NCBI GenBank assembly: GCA_965112735.1
Contig: OZ218962.1
Location: 124,001 to 188,000 of the forward strand
Direction: 5' to 3'
DNA from: Phaeosaccion multiseriatum
Taxonomy: Eukaryota; Ochrophyta, other classes
DNA length: 64,000 nt
Positions 55,649-64,000 of the stretch are shown here, piece by piece (positions within the stretch are counted from its first letter, which is position 1; each line of letters starts with the position of its first letter). The position numbers were made by a program, and so were the translations under genes. A model generated the notes under the pieces. It had not been told where the DNA came from, made no database searches, and saw only the letters and a list, made by a program, of their open reading frames with translations.

Positions 55649-55812
55649 TTCGCACAGGATGACTTGAAACTGTTTGAGGAGGAGCTGTGGGTGAACGACA
55701 GAGGATTCGACAGGTGCGTACCGTCCCACGTGCGATGTGCCGTACGCCATCAACACGAGGGGTCCAGAGGTCTCCACTCGAGGCAATGGCCCTAGTCAGT
55801 CAGTCTCCCCGG

Positions 55813-55860
<48 letters not shown>

Positions 55861-56127
55861 GCTGGTGCAGTGTCTCACGTCTCCTGCTTCGCGTTATGAG
55901 CCTTCTTCTCACCTCGGACTCGCCCCCCTTCTCCCCATATGCCTCTGTCCAGGGAGGGCAATTTTGTGTACGGCAACCAGAGAAACGTGCCGTACAAGCT
56001 GCAGAGAGTGCGCCCCAAGGGGGGCTTGGAGTGGACCCTGGGGGGTGCGCACTGCCCCGCCGCGCTGTACAAGGAAAAGATGGAGGCCATTGGCGAGGCC
56101 GTGAGGCCGCAACGGCCAAAGGCGTAA
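54344..56127 (+). CDS. CpeT/CpcT-like protein, plastid-targeted
   Basis: Exons 54344-54792, 54919-55027, 55235-55540, 55658-55713 and 55953-56127 (phases 2, 0, 0, 2) give 364 aa. The start opens a signal peptide ([20 protein letters not shown]) ending in a GF plastid-type cleavage site. The body follows the CpeT/CpcT bilin-lyase pattern: FAGDFDNYEQV near the start, VFRYRIYTF, EMRLWRLLPE, then MVGCEIGWT, LFEGLMAGG, ELWVNDRGFDR and EGNFVYGNQRNVPYKLQRV at the end. Cyanobacterial CpcT attaches phycocyanobilin to phycobiliprotein. An alga without phycobilisomes would use it differently, so the substrate is open. The Gly/Ala-rich insert at about 205-260 is lineage-specific. Confidence 0.65.
55817..55858 (+). 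repeat. (CT)n tract in last CpeT-like intron
   Basis: About twenty CT units precede the 3' splice site used at 55952. Confidence 0.9.
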
Positions 56128-57552
56128 GCGGCCAAAGGCGCCGGCTCCTTCGCGGGGGAGGGCCGTGACGCGAGTTAGTGACCTTTTGCTTCACTTCAAT
56201 GTGCTTCATTCAGTTCAGTCTCTCTGAGCTTTACTCTGCCTGGGAACAACAACATGACCATGCATCTCTGGAGTGGCGCTGGGGACGACAGCGCCTCCAG
56301 CAGCGGCAGCACGGCCAGGCATCAAGAGCGACTCCAAAGCTTTGGTTTGGCCTTTCAGAACCTGCCAAGTGGGGTGCATCTCTTCGTGCTTCTCTTCTCT
56401 TCGGACCAGGGCAGTATCGAGGGAGGACGGGCCACCCTTCTGGATTGAACCCCCCCCCCCCCTGCGGGTATGTCCAGAGTACCACGGACTCTCTGCCGAT
56501 TGGTGCCAGGCCCTGCTGGCAGAGGGCTACAGACAGGGCTTGTGAAACAGGGCTGTGTTAAGGCTCGACTCTCACCTCCCCAGCAGGGGCCGTGCTTCGC
56601 TTGTTTGGCTTCCCTCAAGTGCCTTCCATTGGTTGCTTAAGGGGTTAGTGTGATCCCAAGGGGGCTCTGGCGAAGTCTACGCTGCCCACCGCACCCCACC
56701 CCCCTGCTAGAGCTTTCGGCTTTCAGTAGAGGACACGCACATGTACTTGGGTACAGGGGGAGGAAGAGGAGGCGACACAACACACACATACATGTGTGTG
56801 TAAACACCACACCGACTGTTGTGAAACCTAAACGTGGTGCCTCACACTGTACTGTACCGGATTGGATTGGTAATAACCCGCAACAGCAGGGGCAAAGTGA
56901 GAAGCCACATTGAAAGGAGCACAGAAGGGGGACTGGTAAGACGATAATGATAATACATTCATTGCCTGCTGACCTCTTCCCTATGGGGTGAAACGTTCGG
57001 AACCTCCAGTCTCCCTGCTACACTGCTCACTGCTACTATACACTGCCTGCCTTGCATATGCCTGGGGCGGGGGGTGCCCTGCCATGGAGCCCCCCCCTCC
57101 CCCATGACATTCACATTCCATCCGCTACCATCCACTGCCATCCCCTCCCCCATGACATTCACATTCCATCCGCTGCCATCCACTGCCATCCGATGATCCA
57201 CTCACTCGGAGGACTGCAGCCCTGCCGCCGACTCGCTTCTTGGCTTCGCATCGACACAAGCCAAGCAACTTGGCTCCCACCTCGCTCCACGCACAGGCAC
57301 AGGCACAGGCCGGCTGGAGACAAGAGGCGCGTACACCCAGCCCTCCCTTTGTCTCCGGGCACAAGTGCCGCCACGCCTGGGTTCCTTCCCTGACTCTCCA
57401 GTGTTTGGGGACGTCAACTACACCATAACAACAACAAACACAAAAACCGTAACTGCCTACGACATGCATGGGTGCGTGCGCGTGTGCCTCTCCCCTCTCC
57501 CGCTGTTTCCTCTACGAGGCTGCTCCTCTACGAGGCTGCTCCTTCTCCTCTG
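56128..57552. other. Convergent intergenic region
   Basis: It contains a tandem pair of a 48-bp unit (catgacattcacattccatc...) at about 57105-57200 and a (GGCACA)-like run at about 57294-57310. No gene is supported. Confidence 0.5.
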
Positions 57553-60500
57553 CTAGAGAGGCTCGTCGGGCGGCGGTGGCGGTGGCATCCCCCCGAGGCG
57601 GAAGGCATGGCCCGGCGGGAAGTTCGCGGCGGGCACGAGAAGGGCGGCGGGGCGGTGGGGTGGCGGAGGCCCAGGGAAGTGAGCGAAGGCCTGTGCCGGC
57701 CGCGCCGCATGCGGAGCAGCCGCCGCCGCCGGAGGAGGACGAGGAGCAGGAGGAGGAGGAGGACGCTCTCCAGCCCCCCGACCACGAGCGAAGGGCAAGT
57801 CGAAGTCATACGGGTGCGCAAGATGGGGCACCGGAGGAAGAGGAGGAGGGTTTCCTCGTCTGGCGGCAGCGTAAGGCTCCCCGCCCCCGTACGCATGGGC
57901 TCCTGCTGCTCCTCCTCCTGCTGCTGCTCCTCCTGCTGCTCCTGCTGCTCCTCCTCCGCGTCCTCTTTCTCGTCTTGCGTGCAGTGCTGCAGCAAGGGCT
58001 GCTGCCCGTTCCGCCGCTCTGTGTGCTGCTGCTGGTACCCCTGCCCTCCTACGCCCCCCCCCCCTCGCCGCGAAGGCCGCCTGCATGCGCTGAATCTCTG
58101 CCTGCAGATGCCTCGCAGCGTCGCCTGCTGCCGCCGCCATAGCTCTCACTGCCGGATGTCGATCGCCCTCCATCGGATGCCCCCTATATACTCGTGCATG
58201 CACGGGGCGGCCATGCGCGTCCATGCCCCTGCCAAGGTCGTCGTCCACAAGGTCGGAAATCTTCGCCGAGAGGAGAGGGGAGAGAGGAGGGACAGGAGGG
58301 AGGAAAGAGAAGAGGAGAGGAGTTGAGTTGGTTGAGAGAGAGGAGACGAGAGAGAGGAGATAGAAGAGGAGGGAGACAGAGAACGAGATCGGAATGAGTT
58401 GGAAGGAGAGAGGGTGGAGAGAGGAGAGAGGAGAGGTAGATTGAGGGGGGAGGGGGGGTGAGGGGGCCAAAGGAGAGAGGAGGGGGGGTGGGATGACAAG
58501 CAGACACGAGTCCTGTGTGTGATACTTTAGGATACAGAGGGAGGGGGATGCTGAGGGAGAGGGGAGAGGAAAGACGGAGGGAGATTCGGATGGGTTGGGA
58601 GGGAGAGGGGAGAGGAAAGACGGAGGGAGATTCGGATGGGTTGGGAGGGAGAGGGGAGAGGAAAGACGGAGGGAGATTCGGATGGGTTGGGAGGGAAGAG
58701 GAGAGATGTGGGGACTGGAAACAGGGGAGAGGAGAGAGAAGTGGAGAGAGTTTGGGACTCGTTTGTTCCTTTGTTCAGCAGTTACCGCCCCTTTGTTCGG
58801 CAGTTACCGCCCCTTTGTTCGGCAGTTACCGCCCCTTTGCTCGCGAGGGATTGGACCCGAGAGGGACGGCAAGAGGGAGACGGCCACCGCCAAGATGTCT
58901 CCATCCGTCTGCTGCCATCCCTCGCTGCCACACTCACACCCACACAAACACAGCCACATCCATGCCCCACCCACGCACACACCCACGCACACACACACCT
59001 TGACTTTGCTGACGTCGAGGCCGTCCCTTGCTGCCTGTGCTTTGACCCTCTCCGCGGCCTCATGACAGGCGCGTTTGTCGTCCTCGTCTGTGTTGGAGAA
59101 GAGCTTACACTTGCCGCAGCGGGAGTGGTCGCAGTGCGGAGTCTGCGAGATGGCAGGGGATGGCAGGGGGAAGAAGCAGATGGGGATGACAGGGCAGAGA
59201 AGGACGAAGGGTCAGAGGGGGGAGCTCCATCATTCGCAAGCACCACACAATCCGCACAACAATGTGAGGAGGCCTCCAGACATATGTCACAATTGGAAGG
59301 AACATCACCTAACATGTTTCTCGCTCTCACATTCGCACACGACATTCACAACTTGCCCTTGCCCTTTCCCTCCCTCCGTCCGTCCCCTCCCCTCCCTCCA
59401 CCTCCCCCTCTCTTCTGCTTCTCTCGTCCCTCTTTCTCTCCCACCTGACAGAAGTGCTTGTAACCGACTTTCTTGGGAATCTCCACCCTGCACACGTAGC
59501 AGCTCAGCGTACCGCACGCCGGACACGTCATCTTGTTGCAGCCTGCGTCCTTGAGGAAGGGCTTTTGGCAGCGCTGACTCGGGCAGCGACGCATGCGAGC
59601 TTCAGCCATAGCCTCCTCCATCGTTACGCGGCCCTTCTCCTCCGCCTTCTTCTCCACCTTGTGGGGAAGGGAGGGGAGGGGAGGGGAGAGGGGAGGATAG
59701 GGGCAGAGGACAGTCCATGAGGACATGCTGGAGGAGAAGAAGAAGAAAGGTTGGCCCTTCACGGAGGATTCAGCCCCTCGGCTGTGGCCTCTGCCCTGAC
59801 GACTGACTCTTGACTGACTGCCGGACTGACTGACTGACTGACTGACTGAGTGACTGACTGACCTCATCGCAGGAGAGGGGCAGGTGTGGTTCCCCCTTGC
59901 AGCCCCTACACGAGTCCCTCCCGCAGCCCCCCTCGCTGGGCGGAGGGCAGCTGAAGATCTTGTCCCCCTCGTCCAGCATGGCCTGAGGGGTGAGGGAGTG
60001 AGGAGTGAGGGAGGGGCAGAATTGCATGGGTCAGGGGGTGAGGAAAGAGCAGCAGGCCAACGCCAACGGGCTCTTTCTTGGGTATCGGCGCGGGCCTTGC
60101 TACACTGAGCCCAAGAGAGGGATCAATGACGTTCAGACAATGGCGTTCAGACAGAGAGGTTCATCCTGATGGGCACTGGGTGCTAGTCACCGACCGCTCT
60201 CCATGGGTGCATCACACGCTATCTGTGTGCCTCTCTCTGCCTCTGTCTCTCTCCACTCTTCTCTACTTCTTGTACCTACACACCTTGTACTGGCAATGCG
60301 GGCACTCCTCCAGGCCCTCGATGTTGGCCTCGGAGATGGCCTTGGCCGCTGACGCTTCCTGCAGCTTCTGGTACACCTGCAGCAGTTGGTGATACAGCAA
60401 CAGCAGTATCGAGGCCAGACACCACAAGGCAGCAGCGGTCAGCAACAGCACAGCCCCCACCTTCGACACGGGCACTTCGATGCCGCATAGAGAGGAAACG

Positions 60501-63462
60501 GGGGGGGCATACCGCTTCCCTTGTGCGCATTGCCACTGCCCATCAAAGTGCGTCTCAAACTAACCAACCTGCTCTGAGAGGGCCTTCTTGAGAAAGTCAT
60601 CCGTGAAGCTTGCCTCGCAGCCCTCCCCGCTCATGCAGCCCACCTGGGCCCGCTGGTTTCCGAATAACGCCTCCTCCACCGTCCTCTTGAGGCAAGTGTC
60701 GCAGAAGAGGTGCCCGTCTGTACACTGCACCATGGCTTCAAAGGGAAAGTCACCGTAGCAGCACCCGCACTCCATAGTCGCGCCGGTCTCCTCTGCGATT
60801 TCCTCGTTGAGCCTTTTGGGTTGGAGGGTTGTTTGTTAGGTTATTGGGGTGTTTGAGAGAGAGAGCAACAGAGCGGAAGTGGAGAGTCGCTGCCCGAGTC
60901 TCTTTTCCTCTTTGCTCTTCCCCTCTCCGACGCCTCCCCTCTCACTCTCCCCTCCTCCCTCCCCTCTCTCCTCTCTTCCTACCCATTCCTCTACCACCCT
61001 CTCTTCTCTCTCCCTCTCTTCTTCCACTCACGACACCCCTCTCCCCTCCCCTCTCCCCTCCCCCCCCCCCCCCCCCACCCCACCCACACACACTCGCTCT
61101 CGTACCTCCTCGCCACCTGTTCGTCCTCATCGCACTGACGCTTCTTCATGTCCGCTTGCAGGAACTTCAACTCCGCCTGTAGCAACGCCCCGTCCTCCCC
61201 AAGCCCCCCCCCCCTCCCCAGATTCACGGGCACGGGTTTCCGCTTCGCGGTGATGGTGCGCAGGCCGGCCGCTGCGAGGCGGGTGACCTGAGTGGCGATG
61301 TCTCCGTCCCTTGCGCTCTTGATGAATTTGTACGTATGGAAATAGTGGTGCTTGTGCTTGATGAAGCACTGCAGGGAGGGGGGGGTGGAGGGTTGAGTAT
61401 GAGTGTGAGTGTCCCCTAGGGTGGAGGGTTGAGTATGAGTGTGAGTGTCCCCTAATTGGTACGGGCAGAGGGAAGGGAAGGGAAGGGAAGGAGAAGACAC
61501 ACATGATGAACTGGCACTGGACTGGGGTTGGGGGGGGAGGGAATTGGCACAAGGCAGTGAGTCATATCGGCATCGACATCGGCATCGACATTGAATGTCG
61601 CACCATCGATATTCAATGTCGCACCTTCTCAATGGACTTTTTGTTGAGGCCGGAGAACTCGTTGGCGAGCCACTGCAGAGCGATGCGGCGGTACCCCGGG
61701 GGGGTCTCCCAAGCATCGCTCTTGAAGTCCTTTTTCAAAAGGCTCTCCTGTCGGGTATGGCAGTGGATGGAGGGGAGGGGAGGGGAGGGGAGGGGATGGC
61801 AGTGCATGGAGGGGAGCGGGCGGGATGGCAGTAGAGACAGGGGGAGTGGAGTGGGGCCTTCAGAGGAGGAATACGCAAGCAGTTGGGCTCTACATAGCGC
61901 TCCCTTCTGCACGGAACTTGTATTCCATATCCACACCTTGGACACACACACACACCCCTTGCTTTGCGTACCTTGCCTTCCCCTGGGCGGTCCGGCTCCT
62001 TGGCCTTGGGGTAGGACGCGCTAGCCAGCAGCTGAATCACAGCCTGCACGTTGTCCCTCGACGCCTGCAGCTTGTCCCGCACAAAAGCATGTTCGGCGTC
62101 GGGGAACACCTCTAGCACCTTGAGCAGCGGCGACACCTTCTCTGACTTATGCTCGCCGGCCACTTGCACCTCGTCGTCATCGACGTCCTCCGCAAACAGA
62201 GCGGCGAGGGCGGCCCCACCTTCGTCCTCGTCGGGCACCACTGTGGCCCTGCTCGCTGCGGGTGCCCCTCGTGCTGCTCCTGCTGCCGCCCCTCTTCCCC
62301 CTCCTCCTCCTACTGCTACTCCACCACCACCACCACCCCCTGCCACTGGCGCTCCTGCAGCTCCTGCAGCTCCTGCAGCTCTGGCTGCACCTCGTCCTTC
62401 TTCTCTTGCTGCTGCTACCCTGCTACCAGCCTTGGCGACGACGTGCATTGCCCTCTGCCTCGGATGCAGTCCCTCACCCGTCCTCCCTCCCTCCCGCACG
62501 GCCACAGGCCCCACCGCCCCACGCCCACCCCCTCCACCCCTTCTAAGCCCGCCCCCAACCCCTTCCGCATCATCAGGTGCCGAGGCGAGAATGTTCGAAG
62601 CCTTGCCCACCACCTCTGTCACAAGCGCGTCCTTGGTAGCCACCCATCCGGGAGGCAGAGCGTCGCCAGATCCCGTACCACCAATACCGCCACCACCATC
62701 GCCAGTCAAGAGCCTCGATAGGTCGGGTCCTCTGCGCCTGAGAGCGTGCTTGCAGAGCCGGGTGAGGCGCAGGACGTTCACATTCCGTAGTGTCCTGGAC
62801 GCCTTCTTCACAACTGCCATCTCCAACCTGTCCATCAGCTGCTGCGGTATCACCAACTGCTGCTGCTGCTGCTGCTGCTGCATCTCCGCGCCTGCGGCCC
62901 CTCCCGCCGCCGCTGCTCCACCACCAGCACCCGCACCAGCAATACTACTTGGCCTCGCCCCCCCGCGGTCCTCTGCCGGGGGTGCCCTACGCTTCGGGGT
63001 GGAGGGAGGCCTGTCCAAGCAGCCCCCCTCTTGGCCTTCGCCGCCCTCGGCCGCTGAGCGCCTCCGCTTCCTGCCCGACGGGGAAGCACCGACACCGCCT
63101 GCCCTCGATCTGGCACGGCTCGCAGCAGAAGGCTTTTCGCCTGGGACGCGCCGCACTTTGTCCACGGACGAGACCTTCAGAGCCTTCTTCATCGGGCGTT
63201 CCACCTCCTTCAAGTCCTCGTCCTCCTCCCCTCCTCCTTTTCCTCGCCCTCCTCCTGTTACTGCTGCTGCTGCCGCTGCTGGTGGTGATGATGCTGCTGC
63301 TGCTGCTGGTGGTGATGCTGGGGCGTTAGGTGGTGCAGCGTCGCTGGCATCGGAGAAGTCGTCGCAGAGGTCCACCACGCTCTCCTGGCTCTCGGCCTCG
63401 CCCAAGTCTTCGTGGACGTTCTGCATGTCCGCCATACCCCTCATGACTTGCACAGCGGCCAT
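57553..63462 (-). CDS. RNF216: RNF216/TRIAD3-type RBR E3 ubiquitin ligase
   Basis: Exons: 63462-61972, 61747-61625, 61368-61106, 60812-60569, 60376-60284, 59982-59863, 59657-59445, 59142-58999, 58260-57553. All phases join, giving 1,132 aa. The N-terminal 500 residues are low complexity with a CUE-like helix set (LEVFPDAEHAFVRDKLQASR). The RBR module follows. RING1: MECGCCYGDFPFEAMVQCTD, then GHLFCDTC. The central IBR: LEECPHCQYK, IFSCPPPSEGGCGRDSC. The last RING/IBR: MRRCPSQRCQKPFLKDAGCN, KMTCPACGTLSCYVCRVE, HFC, then TPHCDHSRCGKC. The catalytic Cys of RNF216-type ligases is expected in the CPACGTLSCYVC block. The C-terminus is Pro/Ala-rich (AFAHFPGPPPPHRP), like the Pro-rich tail of animal RNF216. 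It probably works in cytoplasmic ubiquitination of signalling proteins. Confidence 0.9.
58557..58845. repeat. Two tandem repeat blocks in an RNF216 intron
   Basis: First block: three copies of a unit of about 46 bp (gaaagacggagggagattcg...) at about 58565-58700. Second block: three copies of tttgttcggcagttaccgcc (period 23 bp) at about 58770-58840. Both lie in the intron 58261-58998. Confidence 0.85.
61382..61456. repeat. 36-bp tandem pair in an RNF216 intron
   Basis: ggtggagggttgagtatgag and the following tgtgagtgtcccctag occur twice in tandem, 14 bp upstream (on the gene strand) of the exon starting at 61368. Confidence 0.85.
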
Positions 63463-64000
63463 GCTTCCTTGCTCGTGCTGCTGTTGCTGTTGCTCTTGCT
63501 GTCGCTACCAAGCCTTGTCATGATGAGTGTGTCCCACTTGTACAAGTTCGAGCAATGTGTGCGAGTGGGGGATGAGATCCGATGCAAGAGTACACGGGAG
63601 GAGACAAGGCGGCAGACAAGCGCACACGTCAATGGGGAGGACAATGGGAAGGAGGGGTCGGGCGGGGGAAGAAAAGGAGGGAAAGAAGAAGATAGTGGAG
63701 AGAGCGATGGATGTGACAAGAGCCAGTCCTTGTGCTGAACGACAGGTATACGTGATAGAGAGAGCCATGCAGGAGGATACAAAGCGGTAGAGCCATACAG
63801 GAGGAAACAAGTGGGCGCTTCGCTCCCCGCTAGTGTAAAGCAGCTCAAAAGGGGGGGAGAGAAAAGAGGGAGCATATTGCGAGTGCATAGCTGCATCGCG
63901 ACCATCAACGCCCATCGAAATAAGCGCTTGATCCCTTCGTTCTCCTTTCCCCTCCTTGCCAAGCTTGTTCCCAATCATCCACACATGTAATCCGCAATAG
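63463..64000. other. RNF216 upstream region to window end
   Basis: It holds the probable RNF216 promoter and flank. A short box (agagccatgcaggaggatac/agagccatacaggaggaaac) is repeated at about 63760 and 63790. No gene is supported. Confidence 0.45.

Overview
The window is nuclear DNA of a eukaryote. Genes are split by short introns (mostly 70-800 bp, GTGAGT/GTAAGT donors), coding sequence is GC-rich, and simple repeats are everywhere. Four proteins start with a signal peptide that runs into a phenylalanine-containing motif (VSAF, CQAF, VQAF, VIGF), which is the bipartite plastid presequence of algae with a red-type secondary plastid. A plastid ribosomal protein and a CpeT-like protein agree with this. 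I infer an ochrophyte stramenopile or a similar alga (haptophyte not excluded); the species cannot be read from the sequence.

Layout: 107-2439 (-) secreted Cys-rich protein, running off the left edge, with a duplicated 78-nt exon. 2946-13008 (+) very large secreted beta-helix/multi-TM membrane protein; its 5' half is built of tandemly duplicated coil exons separated by seven 6-nt microexons. 14087-17940 (+) protein kinase fused to an IBR-like zinc domain. 18334-20783 (+) coiled-coil protein. 20856-21240 minisatellite and a (CA)n tract of about 243 bp. 21771-24592 (+) signal peptide peptidase. 25357-37914 (-) SWR1/SRCAP-type remodeller ATPase of about 3,700 aa carrying WW, F-box-like and beta-helix domains in its tail. 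38682-39410 (-) plastid-targeted membrane protein. 40721-41722 (+) PARP-type zinc-finger protein. 42869-44028 (-) plastid bTHX, head to head with 44364-46777 (+) proteasome alpha4. 47652-49328 (-) histone stem-loop binding protein with an RS-like N-terminus. 49600-50240 tandem repeat array of about 183 bp. 50509-51475 (+) broken NAA20 copy. 52722-53414 (-) plastid SnoaL-like protein. 54038-54242 MITE. 54344-56127 (+) CpeT-like protein. 57553-63462 (-) RNF216/TRIAD3-type RBR ubiquitin ligase.

The genes are mostly housekeeping and unrelated to each other. The shared themes are ubiquitin/proteasome (kinase-IBR, RNF216, PSMA7), chromatin/histone supply (SWR1, SLBP) and plastid import cargo. Several neighbours are divergent pairs sharing one upstream region (2440-2945, 39411-40720, 44029-44363, 53415-54343).

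The most unusual items are the recurrent 6-nt microexons, the SWR1 domain fusion, the kinase-IBR fusion, a two-copy MITE family, and an 18-bp DNA motif (CAGTTGGTGATACAGCAG) scattered in different reading frames, introns and intergenic DNA. All exon structures were derived by eye from splice consensus and reading phase; none has transcript support here.
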